Positions 29,798 through 41,739 of a DNA stretch of 64,000 nt are shown one piece after another. The notes under the pieces were generated by a model. That model was given only the letters and a program-made list of their open reading frames with translations. It ran no database searches and was not told the origin of the DNA. How positions within the stretch are numbered: the stretch's first letter is position 1; every line of letters starts with the position of its first letter. Source of the DNA: Paralichthys olivaceus (Eukaryota > Chordata > Actinopteri > Pleuronectiformes > Paralichthyidae); assembly GCF_024713975.1 (NCBI RefSeq), contig NC_091112.1:789001-853000 (forward strand). The letters run 5' to 3'. A program made the translations under genes and the position numbers.

Positions 29798-32700
29798 GAG
29801 GAGAAGGCTTTGTTTGACTTGGGCCATTTTGCGTCCCTGACGGAGTTTCAGTAAATATACTGTTAAAGGGACACAAAATGGTTACTGTCGAGTAACAGCA
29901 AACGGAAAACTACGACGTCAAGTGAATGTCAAGAATAAGAAGTTGCCCAGAGACTCTGATCAGAGTTTACATACATATGCTCTCACTGTAGTTTGAACGT
30001 TTCTTCTCTGACACAAACTGAAGGCAAACGACTGTGTGGAAAAGCTAAAATTCCTTTTCTGAAATTGAAATTCATCGTGAACATAAAACCTTCTGTAGAG
30101 TATCAGACGTGTTCAGGCTGAGAATTTCTCCACAGTCACAAATTCTGTTGCTGGAGAAACAAACTGAAAACCTTCAGCTTCTTCAAGTTAAAAAATTCAA
30201 ATTGCGCTCGACTAATTTCGGTAAAGTTCTGCTGTGAGTTTCCCACTGGGATCATTGATCCGAGATCATTTCCTCAACTTCAGCACACGAGAGAAAAGGT
30301 GTGAGCGCTGTGAACGAGGTAATTCTACTTGTAACAGAAGCGACTGAAACAAAACTAAATTTGACTTTTAATTTAAGAAATGACGATAGATGAGAAGTAG
30401 AGAAAAACTCAAAGAGATAAACATGAACCAGAACAACGACGGAGTATTTTCAAAAGATCAGAAAATGATTTGTATATACATATTTATAATTTGACGTGTT
30501 TGTATGTTTTTTTGTCATATGCTCCCTCTACACCCCATAGTCTCCTCCCATTTCCCCGTTAAAGGTGCCAAAAGCCTTCGTGCTGAATTTAACTTAAATA
30601 TTCTCTATTTAATTGAAACGATGCTGGATTAGTTTTTCTGTAAAAACATAGATTCGGTGTTTGATAGGGAATAAAACAGCCTGGAAGAAAACACTGAGCT
30701 CCTAATGAGCTGAGTGTTTGTATATGTAGGGTTAGCAGAATGGAGAGTGGCATAGAACCATTTTAATAGCAGCTAAGGTTTTTTTTTGTTGTTGCAGCCA
30801 TTAACAGCAGACACGCAGTAGATTGATCTGCATGTTCTTTAAGGTTCGACCCCGGTTCAAACAATCAGTGTGGCCCTTAAATGAAACGTAGGAATCGTTT
30901 CTAACGTCCGTGCAACAGGTGTAAGCAAAAGCGGAACTCAAAACGTGGAGGCCTACAACTTGCTAAATTGACTGAAGATCAAATACTCTGAAGGAATTCT
31001 TATTTGTTCATTATTTGGCTTTTTTAGACTTTTATTTTCTGTGAGGCAACAAATCAGGAGTAAACTCCACCAATGATAGCTCCTGCCGTTAATCACTATT
31101 TGTGAGTTTGTCAGTGTGTAGTTTGACCGCACACCGAACCTACCACCAGAGTAGCAACTGTACAGAGTGTGTTAGCGTACACTTTAACGTCCATGGTAGT
31201 ACTCGTGTTACTACAGGTTCCTTGGTACTACCTAGACGTAGTATTTGGAGTAATGTGGATTAGTGTATGGGTCTGTGGTAGTGAACCCTGTGATCTAATG
31301 GTGCGCTGTATTTACCTGGCACAGATGTACAGTTATGGACTCTTCTTGTAAAGCTTTAGTATTGGGACAGTATACTACAGTAACAGTACTTTCATCCTGT
31401 CACACTCTTATTAAAGGTACACTCCCTGACTTTGATTTAGCGTCGAATAGAATCTCTCTGAATCTACGAGACGGTTTGAAAGAATTGTAATTGTAATTTA
31501 TTTATCATTTCAATTCGGACACTTTAAAAAATATCTTAAAACTTAAATTATGATCTTTTAAAAACATAATATTTTGAAGCTTTATGCCTCAAAAGTTCAG
31601 GAACTTTAGGTAAAATACAAAACTTGTGGCCGGCTCTACACTTTAATGCACTCACACAATAATATCGATATGTGTAGCTTTAACCACACAGCAAAATTCC
31701 CATGTTGAGTTTTATACATTGGCAAGCTAACATATCTGACCTAGCTAAACTAGCAGAGATAGCCAGGTAACTAGCCACCCTGCTAACTACTGTAGCACAA
31801 TTGCTGCTAATACATGAAATTACATTCACACTGTTGGTTCACTGTCCCTGTAACATGGAGGCTGATCCAATATACCACAAGAAGATGTTTCTGGTAAAAG
31901 ATGTTACGAAATATTCTAAACGGTAAAAAACTGTTCTGCAGTTTAGCAACTTAGCTTTAGCCGTAACTGTCTGTGCTAACTGGCCATCAAACACTAACCG
32001 AACCGTCCAGTGCTGGCCGGTTTATATACGCTCTCTGGCGGCCATGTTGGAGGCCCTTTGCTCTTCGACTGAAAACATTATGGCTTCATTCCCTGATGTT
32101 CTCCCAGAAAAATTTAAAAAGGACATTTTAAAACTTCACTATTCAAGTTTTAGCTAAAATTTAATCTTGTGATTTCAACAAAATTCAAAAAGAGCATTTG
32201 ACAAGGTCCACATTTAAGTTTTAGTTTGCAGGCTGGCTAAGAGTTAGCTAAAATATCATTTAGCTGAAATATATAATTTGTACGCAAGCGAACAAGTTTA
32301 TGAGGAAAAGAAAAGAAAAGACGTTTTCTCCTTTTCCGTTTGTTTGAGAATGTTACTGAAACTTTACAGCAGGATTTTTCTTTTTTCCTTTTCCACTACG
32401 TAGACAAAGAGACTTTTGATTTCAAGTTTAATATTTTCATGAACATTTGCTAAATAATTCCTTGCTAAACGTTAAATTGTGATTAAACTCATGGACTTCG
32501 GACGCTAGCTAAGGCTCCGATGTAGAACGTAGCAATGATCCTTCAGATCCTTTGCAACGAGACGTTTAAGCTAACCCTCCATATTGGTCCCAGACGAGGC
32601 TAACACATATTAGCTGTGGTTAAACAGGTACAACAGAACACCAGTAGGCTCTGCTGTGTATTAATATCAATGTGTCACTGCAACAAATATATAATAAAAC

Positions 32701-34259
32701 TATGTTAGCTTGTAGGCTAATTACTGAATGTCAAATAGCCCGTTGAGTTAAAAACCTAACCTGTGTTTGATTTAACAAGCTGAAACACGCTGAACTCCCT
32801 TGTTGCTACTTACTCGTCACCACGAGTCAAATGATTTATATATTTATTCAATTGAATATTATAACTCATTTCATTTGTTGTTTACCAGGTTTTAATCGCC
32901 AAACTGTACTATTGAGCATATGAAACCTAATGTATTTAATATGCATGTTATTTTTTAGTTAAAGATTTAATATAGACAGCTTTTTTCTACTGAAACGTTT
33001 CTTTGTCCTCTCAGTTGGTCTAATGGACCAGGAAGCATTTTAGACACCGTCCCTCGCCTGCTCCGTTTCCCTTCAGGGATCGTTGATGTTTCATATTGTT
33101 TGTGACGGCAGTTTGACGCCCTGTATGATGACTGAAGCCTGTTTCATATTCGCTCTGTGGATTCTCCAGGTTTACGAATACAATCGTGGAGCTGATGCGA
33201 TAAAAACGCGCGTGAAGCTGAATGTTCGGGCCTGTGAGGAGCTGTGTGTTATCAGGGATCTGAATGATACCGACACACACTGACCATTAGATTAGTGACG
33301 ATAAGGAATCACATTATTTTCAATTAGAGGATATTATTATTAAAATCTCTTTTAATCACTCGTCCAGTCGTCGGTGTGTGTTGAGGTCATTTTGTCTCTG
33401 AGCTGTAAGTATCAGCAGCTGTTTGTGTGTTTCTGCCTTTCAATGTTTAACTTTTCATTTGAGACAAGTTGCCAAAACTTTTTACAGCATATTTGGAATA
33501 ATGCTCTAGATTTTTCAATTTCAATTTTTGTTAATATTTTCTATATAATATTCTTTCCCTCATGTGTTTCATTGATAGGTGTTATCTGTTTGATTCACTC
33601 TGACACTTGATGCTTTATTCAATTTTTTGCCATAGCAGGAATATTTACATTTTATTTAGGATTAGGATTTAGAGCTTTGAATTTTTTTGAATAGTTTTGG
33701 ATTAACTAAATTAAACAACCCTTCAAATTCTTATAGTATCATTAAAAAATCCCATTAATATAGAAGAAGTGTCTGTCACCTTCACAAGATTAAAAATGCA
33801 TTAAATGATTTCTAATCCTGATCAATTTGAGCTCATGTAAAACTGAAGAATGAATTAAATGAAAACATTTTCAATTGAAATACATTTTAGCTGAAAGTCT
33901 GATTCATATTCTTTTTGTTCCACTGATTTTTTTAAACGTCACATAAATGTGAAATATTTTATCTGACGTCTCAAGACAATAAAATGTTCCCATTACAAAT
34001 CATAATGTAAGACGACAGCTATTCCTCCAATCCACTGAATCCATGAACGTTACATTTCTAAGCATTTAAGAGGGAAACATTATTTAGTGAAGAGCAGGTG
34101 TCGGACTTGATCTGTGGCGTTAGAAGTGATGCAACCTGTTTTATTAATATTATTTTTTTAATGACTGTTTCACCTCTTGTTTGAGTTTCATGTTCATTTC
34201 CTGAATACTAACTGTCTCCTGTTTTCTATGTATACCAGCTGTTTTGGCTAAATAATAAA
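29798..34259 (+). other. mtss1 3' UTR and downstream, extent uncertain
   Basis: No coding gene is seen. AATAAA signals lie at 30670-30675 and 34254-34259; the second is followed after about 35 bases by a T/G-rich stretch. The interval has none of the long CA/GT tracts that fill the gene's introns, which suggests constraint or different origin. A TGTATATA Pumilio-like site is at about 30471. If the distal signal is used the 3' UTR would be about 4.4 kb, but part of this may be ordinary intergenic DNA. Short 'gctaac/ttagct' words repeat at about 31720-32700. Confidence 0.4.
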
Positions 34260-34600
34260 ATCGTAGCATACGATGTGCATCTCACGACGGAGACTTTGGT
34301 CTTTCTTACTAACACATCACAGATTTCTATTTTAGATCGAAGCTTTATTGTGCCGTTCAATTAAAGACTTTGATTTTATTGTCCTTAAAAAGGGTTTAGG
34401 TTGAAAACACAAGCATCCGTGTATTTTCTCTCTGCAAACTCCCATCGCTTAAAACAACTGAACTCTGACTTGAAAAGATTTGAATAAAAACAGTCGGGCT
34501 CAGAGCAGACCCCTGAGGGACACCGCGGCTGAGCCAAGAGCTGACGTCGATCAGCATGATGATGTCACATGATCAGGGACGTCATGAAGAAGTAAGAAAA
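34260..34600. other. spacer between mtss1 and the rnf139 CRE cluster
   Basis: AT-rich DNA gives way to TGACGTC-like words from about 34540. No gene is seen. Confidence 0.5.
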
Positions 34601-35007
34601 TGACGTCATCTCTGCAAACTAAAGAAATGATGACATGAGCTGAAGCTCTTAGATTGAAAAATATTTAATTTAGGCTCATACAGTAAGAATGACGTCATCG
34701 TGGCGTCTCGATGAGGTCATGGAATGACGTCACAGCAGCGGTTCCCTCCTGTACTGGAACTTGTTTCCAAGTATAACAGTAAAAAGTTTAATGGCTCCTC
34801 CCCTCTACGTTTGACGATACATCGTCACAGATCGTTCGTCACCGAAACATAACGTTATCATGGTGTTGTGGTGTAAATGACGTCATAACATTGTGACGGT
34901 GTGAACAGCTGTGTGGTCACGGTTCTGTCAGTTACTTTGTTGCTAAGCAACCAGTGTCGAACGTGCTACGTCAGCGCCCGCACCCTCTGACGCTGGAAGT
35001 GACGTCA
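34601..35007 (+). promoter_or_regulatory. cluster of five TGACGTCA (CRE) palindromes upstream of rnf139
   Basis: Perfect 8-bp CRE palindromes are at 34601-34608, 34690-34697, 34725-34732, 34878-34885 and 35000-35007. Half or near matches (GGACGTCAT, TACGTGACG) lie between them. The last site is followed by CGGAAG, an ETS-type motif, at the start of the CpG-rich region before the ATG at 35390. CREB/ATF and ER-stress bZIP factors bind such sites, and RNF139 is an ER ligase. Function here is inferred. Confidence 0.6.
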
Positions 35008-35389
35008 CGTTACGTGACGGCGGAAGAGCCCAGCAGCTTGTCTCCAGCTGAGCTAACGGCTAACAGCTAACAGCTAACGGCCGGTTCTCCCTCTCTCGGG
35101 TCCCCGCAGTGTTCGCTGACCGCGGCGGGTCTGAGGTGAACCCCGGGCGGCGGCGGATCGGAGCCTGTGTCGGTCCTCGCATGGAGGCTGAGCGACATTA
35201 AAGAGGAGGAGAAGAAGGAGAAGCAGCAACAGGAGGTTGAGCTGGCGGACATGGCGGCGACCAGATAAACACCAGGAGAAGCGACACCGAGGAGGAGCGG
35301 CGGCCGCTGCGGGAGGACGGTGACTTATTTCGGATGTTACATGGATAACCGGGGCTCCCCGGGACTGTAGCCGCCCCGACTCAAGCCGC

Positions 35390-38300
35390 ATGGCGTCTAC
35401 TCAAGCCCGGATAGGCCAGCAGGCCTTAGCGGTGCTGGACGTGGCTCTGCGAGTTCCCTGTATCTTTATTATCGACGCCATTTTTAACTCTTACTACGAC
35501 CCTGGTTCGGGATGGGCCGGGGCGACGGGGAAGGTGCTGGTCCGAGTCACGGGTGAGTGTTTAAGAGGCTGAACTCTGTCAACACCAGGCGGTGAACGGG
35601 CAGCTGCCCGCCGGCCGCTGACGCTGCCTCAGCCCGGCGGAGCTCCGGCACCTGTCACACCGACTAAAGCCGACTGATCCCCCGGCAGTAGCCTCTCTAC
35701 GGACCGGTCTGACACGGTCTCTGGCTGGGTGTCCTCCTCCGCCTTCAGTCGATGTAAAGTCGCTGAATTAAACCGAGCTATCCGCTGACACGGGTCACAG
35801 GTGACGTGTCGGAGTCCAGGGCGTCCTCAGAGGTCCGCGGCGGGCAGAGGACACCTGTGTGTCGGTCAAACTCCTGCTCTGCGTCCCGCTGTCACCCAGA
35901 GCTGGTTCTGTGTCCAAACCATGGACTCTGTCAGACGATTAATCATTAATTAAGACTGTTGACCTATCAGAAGATAATCTGCTGGTCACTCGGTGCTGGA
36001 TTGATTATTTGTCTCTGTATACAGAGAAGTACTGATATATTCATAGTGAAGTGGGTATTTTGGGGGGATTTGTACTTTAAATGAGAACTGAAGTTACATT
36101 CAGATGTTTTTATGAGTGAACAGATTTGATCAACACTGTCCCAAAGATGACAAATCAAAAAGTCTTCAAATCGATTGAGTTTAACTTTCACACAAGACTC
36201 AGAAAAATCAAATGTTCCAAGTTCGAACTGCTGCATGTTTTCAATTTCAGTTGTGGTGGATTAATATTCTGTCAGTGGATTTATAGATTAATCACAAGAC
36301 TTCATGAGACACACTCAGAGACACTCGTCCTCTGGATATGTCTGATTTTTCTCATCGAGATCCGTTGAAAATGTCAATAAACATCAAGATAAACTAACGA
36401 TCCAGTTGTGATGCTGAAAAACAAACAGACAAATGAGAACTCACCCTGATGAGTGGAGATAACGACCACACCTTGACATCCCCGGCCTAAAACTCATATC
36501 AACTCTATTCAGGTTTTAAATATTATTGTCACTAAATATTGTGTTAAAAAACTCACAACAGACACACACGGTGCCGCTTTACCTCCGATTCATTAAGACT
36601 CAGGAATTTAATCTGTTGTACATCATCTTTGTGATTATTCATCTTATTCATTATGATCGTGACACATACAAGCTTTGCTTTCTGTGCAGCATGAAACTCT
36701 TTCACTTTTCTTTTCCAAACAAGTCTTTCACAGTTCATTGGAACTCAACAGTTTTTATTCTCCTCACAAAGAATGAAACAGTCGAAGCTTCTCTGCGGAG
36801 AGTTCGCTCCTTTGCAGAAAACACTAGACAGATAAACAACAAGCAGGTTACCTAACGTTTGTACAGTTTGTGGACCTTTGAGCGGCTCAGGCGCTTTGGA
36901 AAGACAAGGAGGCCAAATAAGGTGCTTTTTAAGTCGGCCAGCCAACCACTGAGTCTTATTTGCCCTCAACCCACTTCCCTTCATGTTTAGTCGCGGCACA
37001 GAAACCAAGTATAACAGCAACCGCTTTAAAAACACTTTCAGTCTCAAAGTACGCTGATTTAATGAACAAAGCTGATGCCGTGTTTACATTACCCTTGAGC
37101 AAAGCTTCTCAGTTAGAGGTTAGCACTGAGGTCACAGGTCAACGTGACAGTGTGCACAAGGGATATGGAAACTACAAATCAAACTTTAACTCCGTCTCCT
37201 CTTCGCTTTGTTTGGCCTTTTACAGTTGAACCATAATATTTAATTTATTGTTGAATGATTTAAAATGAAAAAAATGCAACCAAATATATATATATATATA
37301 TATATATATCGTATAAATGTTAATGTGTAATATGTAAACATATCACAAACACATCTTTTCTGCACGGTTCATTGTTCATCAGCAGATTTTTATCAGCCAA
37401 CAAATAAAATCAGCCGTTTGTTTTTCAGGATTAAAACATTAAACCAGTCATCCAGTAAAATGCTGTTTTCCTATTTCGACATCCACACTCACTAATGCCC
37501 TGCGCACCTGTTGATTATGTTTTTGTCTACAGGCCTTGAAATGCATGAATCAACTTTACTCATTAGAAAACACTCACAGAACTTCAATTTATCCCCTTCG
37601 TCTAAAAGCTTAAACAAATGCGTGATTAAAACAAAAGTATAGAATGTGATGCTGCTCGTCTGCAGCCGGTCGGTCGCTCAAGTTGCTGCTGTAAACATGC
37701 TAGTCTTTGTTGTCGTGCCACATTAGACGGATTTACGAGCCACGGTCAGTGATTGTGTTTGTTTTCTGAAAGGTTACATCAGTTGTTAGTTTTGCTAATT
37801 GTGCGTCTGTCTGTTGTGTCTCAGGCGTCCTCGTCTCCAGCGTGGTGCTGCTGCTCTCTCAGAAAGCCTTGTTCAAGTTCTACACACTTTTCTTTGCCGT
37901 TCTCCTCGGCATGGCGGCGGTCCTCATCAACTACTACGCCACTTCCCACATAGACTTCTACAGCGCCTACTACAAAGCGGCCCTTGGGTTCAGGTTGCTG
38001 CCCAGAAACGGCCCGACGCTGTGGCTGGGAATGGCCGCTGTCCAGCTCGTGCTCGGCGTGGGCTACGTGTTCCTGCTCAACCTCCAGTCAGTATTTGCCG
38101 CGCTGGTGGTGCTGGACATCATGATCCCTCTGTGGGGTCTGATGATCGAGCTGCCGGCAGACGTGAGACAGCTGGTGGCCGTGTTCTCGGGCCTGGCGTT
38201 GGCCCTCAACACAGCTGTGTGCCTCGCCATGAGGCTGAAATGGTTCTACTACTCATGTCGGTACGTCTACCTGCTCGTGCGGCACATGTACAGGATCTAC

Positions 38301-40747
38301 GGACTTCAGCTGCTGCTCGAGGACACGTGGAAGAGGATCAGGTTCCCTGATGTGCTGCGGGTGTTCTGGCTGACCCGGGTCACTGCCCAGGCGCTGATCC
38401 TGGTCTACGTGGTGCAGGCCGTGAGGAGGGAGAGCGGTGATGCTACAGGAGGTGCCACAGACGGGGGCTCAGACTCACAGGTAGGATCGTACTTATCAGC
38501 TCGTCTGCATGTCTTTAAAAAACATGGAATATATTGTTTCCTTGTCTCTTAGTAGCTTTATTGTTTTGAATGTGGTTGTAAGATGATGATGCAGGAGGTC
38601 ATGTCTGTGTTAGCTGCTTGATAGACAGTTCATCATGTTGAGTCTCTGCACTTCCTGAAAGTTCCTGAGATGCTCTGGAGGTTCTTTATCTGAGAACGCA
38701 AATGTCCAAGTCAGTTGCTCTGGAACTTTTCCTGCAGCCTCCTAGAAAAATGTCAGGGTCGGTGAGGGAGTAGACGCAACGTATATTGATGTGCATCGCT
38801 GTTTTCAGGGTTACCTGCTGAGCTGGGACGTGTTCTGGGATCTGACGAGTAACCTGATCATCTCCGGCTGCGACTCCACACTCACCGTGCTGGGGATGAG
38901 CGCCGTCATCTCCTCCGTCGCGCACTACCTCGGCCTCAGCATCCTGGCCTTCATAGGTAAGTCGGCATGTTTGTTTCGCATATGTGTACAAATACACTGG
39001 CTGTAAAAATGTGTCTGAAGTCCAGTGTTGTGTCTCCTCAGGTTCGACGGAGGAGGAGGACAAGCGTTTAGGCTTCGTGGCTCCTGTTCTGTTCTTCATC
39101 CTGGCTCTGCAGACCGGCCTCAGCAGCCTGGACCCAGAGGAACGTCTGGTGCGTCTCTGCAGCTCCACAGTTATTCACAGATTGTACTCAAGTCTATTTG
39201 TAACTAATCACATGAATCATTTTAGAACATAATAATAAACTCTGCCCCATGTTTTCTTCAAGTGTCTCTTTCAAATAGCAGAAACTCGGTAAATGAGAAC
39301 CATCTGTCCACAGGTTCGTCTGAGCCGGAACATGTGCCTTCTGCTGACGGCCATCCTACACTTCATCCACGGCATGACCGACCCCGTCCTGATGTCCCTC
39401 AGCGCCTCCCACGTCTCCTCGTTTCGCCGCCACTTCCCTGTCCTGCTGGTGTCCCTGGCACTATTTGTGCTCCCCGTGGCGCTCAGCTACACCCTCTGGC
39501 ACCACTACGCCCTCAACACCTGGCTGTTCGCCGTCACCGCCTTCTGCGTGGAGCTCTGCCTCAAGGTGAGGAAGAATCTGCTGCTGAGTTAATAACGACA
39601 CGCTCTGATACAGTACTTCCTGTGTGGTTACCTCCTGTTTCTCAATCTGTAAACTCTAAAATCTGTTTCTCAGAATCGGTTTTGATGATCGTGTCTCGTT
39701 GATTTCTGTGAATAGTTCAGAAACAGTGAAGAATGTTTTTCCGTGGCTTATTTGACCAGTTTTCTGTCCCAGTGTTATTTTTTTTACGAGGGATTTTAAT
39801 TTCAATATCACCGCAGTAAACATTCACTGTTATTTCAGGTTTGATAAAAATCGAGATGCTGTTCATTTCTGAAAACAATGATGGTTCCGTGAATATTTAA
39901 TTCAGCAGACGGCAGGAGCATTGATTCGTAGGAGGAGTCATGTAAGTCGTTTCTCTCCCTCCAGGTCGTTGTGTCGCTGACGGTCTACAGCCTCTTCATG
40001 GTCGATGGCTTCTCTAACGTCCTCTGGGAGAAGCTGGATGACTACGTCTACTACGTGCGCTCCACAGGCAACATCATCGAGTTCCTGTTCGGCGTCATTA
40101 TGTTCGGAAACGGGGCCTACACCATGATGTTCGAGTCGGGCAGCAAGATCCGCGCCTGCATGATGTGCCTGCACGCCTACTTCAACATCTACCTGCAGGC
40201 CAAGAACGGCTGGAAGACCTTCATCAACCGCCGGACGGCCGTCAAGAAGATTAACTCCCTGCCGGAGATTCGTGGGGATCAGCTGAGGGACATCGATGAC
40301 GTGTGCGCCATCTGTTACCAGGAGTTCGCCACCTCGGCCCGCATCACGCCCTGCCACCACTATTTCCACGCGCTGTGCCTGAGGAAGTGGCTCTACATCC
40401 AGGACACGTGCCCAATGTGCCACCAGAGAGTTTACGTTGAAGACGAGAGCCGGGACAGAGCCGCCTTCTCTAACAACAATGGGAACTACGCAGCGCCGCA
40501 GGACGCTGCTGCCGCTGCCCCACCGGCTCCGGGGGAAAACCAGCACGGACAGCTGCCCGCAGAGCTGCCGGCCGAGGGAGCGGCAGCCGGCGCGCAGGCC
40601 GCAGGAGCAGCGGGGGAGCTCAACAATGAGCTGCTGGAGGACAACGACAGCATAGAGTACGACGAAGACGAGTGGGGGACTCAAAATGGCAGCATGCCGA
40701 TAGAAGAAGACTATATCAATGACGACACTGACTCCACCGAGGACTGA
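35390..40747 (+). CDS. rnf139: RNF139 / TRC8, ER membrane RING-H2 E3 ubiquitin ligase
   Basis: Six exons join in frame: 35390-35552, 37825-38480, 38809-38956, 39042-39148, 39314-39565 and 39965-40747 (TGA), giving 702 residues (human about 664). A long multi-pass membrane region, which includes the sterol-sensing-like segment (YVYLLVRHMYRIYGLQLL) and the nearly invariant GCDSTLTVLGMSAVISSVAH and MTDPVLMSLSASHVSSFRRH blocks, is followed by a RING-H2 domain. Its ligands are C556, C559, C572, H574, H577, C580, C591 and C594. The tail is Ala-rich, then acidic. The family acts in ER-associated degradation and in sterol-regulated turnover of HMG-CoA reductase and SREBP-pathway proteins. Compared with the human protein, a Gly/Ser/Thr-rich insert (about SGDATGGATDGGSDSQ) ends exon 2. 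The ATG lies in a CpG-rich first exon. Confidence 0.96.
35553..37824 (+). other. rnf139 intron 1
   Basis: This 2.3 kb intron is CpG-rich for its first 350 bp, then AT-rich, with an (AT)n tract at about 37286-37310. No gene or known repeat is recognised. Confidence 0.6.
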
Positions 40748-41714
40748 GAAGATCTATAGAAAACAAATGTCTTTATTATATTTAAGTTAAAAAATAATTA
40801 TAAAACATCTTAATTACTTCTGGGAGATGTCAGGGATGTCACGTCTTTTTTTTTTCTTGTTAGTTTCTTTTCATTTGATTTTGGGTTTAACTCTATAAGG
40901 GCTCGTGGAAACTGCTGCTCATGTTCGGCGTGTGCATGTGTGTGCTTACGTGTGTGTGTGTGAGTGGACGTGTGAGTGTGTTGGGGCTGCATGAATTCAT
41001 AATGTTGTTCATCTCTCTTACTTTATTCCAGAAGAGATCCTGATAAGAATCGTCTGTTCACATTTTATCTCTCGATGCCTCAAACCTGACGCTCATCAGC
41101 AAATCTAAATACCAGATTTTCTGCTCTCTGAGAATCTGCACGACACGAATCTACCGGTGACATCACCACTTTGTTAAGACGTCTGTCGCTCGTGCAGCCC
41201 TGATGTTAATTTGTGTGTGATGGGAAGAATTTGTGTCATTGTGTGTGTGTGCGCCTGCCGACGTATAATGTGCTTAGACGATGTCTTAAAGATGCAGTTC
41301 TTGTTTCCTTGCAGTGTGTTTTTGGGGAAACGCTGCAGTGTTTTAGTTCATTAACGACAAAACTGTGGAGCGACTTAACAAATTCAAGCTGCCGGACGTG
41401 AGTCTGTAGAAAAAAAACAGATTTTAAGGAGGAAAAAGTGATTTTTGGTTTTTTAGCTTCGATTTAAAACCTTCTCAGACGTGAGAAACACCTGCTCAAC
41501 ATTTTTGTCTTTAACGAACTCCAGGAGAATATTTGTGAACTTGTTCGGAGAGCGAGTGAAGCGGTTTTCTATCAGCTCTGCACCAACCAGAGAGAAAAGC
41601 TGAGGTGTGTCAGACTAAAAGGTGACTTGCTACTGTAATCACTGAGATACCTCTATCATTACTACTGGTCCCTTGTGTGACCTTGCTTACATTTGTGTAC
41701 GTTATTGTACATGT

Positions 41715-41720
41715 AATAAA
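41715..41720 (+). terminator. probable rnf139 poly(A) signal
   Basis: AATAAA lies about 970 bases after the rnf139 stop, within sequence otherwise free of repeats. It would give a 3' UTR of about 1 kb. Confidence 0.45.
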
Positions 41721-41739
41721 AGAAAACACGTGCACACTT

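Noticed and set aside
39938-40684. Minus-strand frame of 248 codons opposite rnf139 exon 6
   Set aside because: Antisense shadow of the RING-domain exon. Its Val/Leu-rich translation has no family resemblance.
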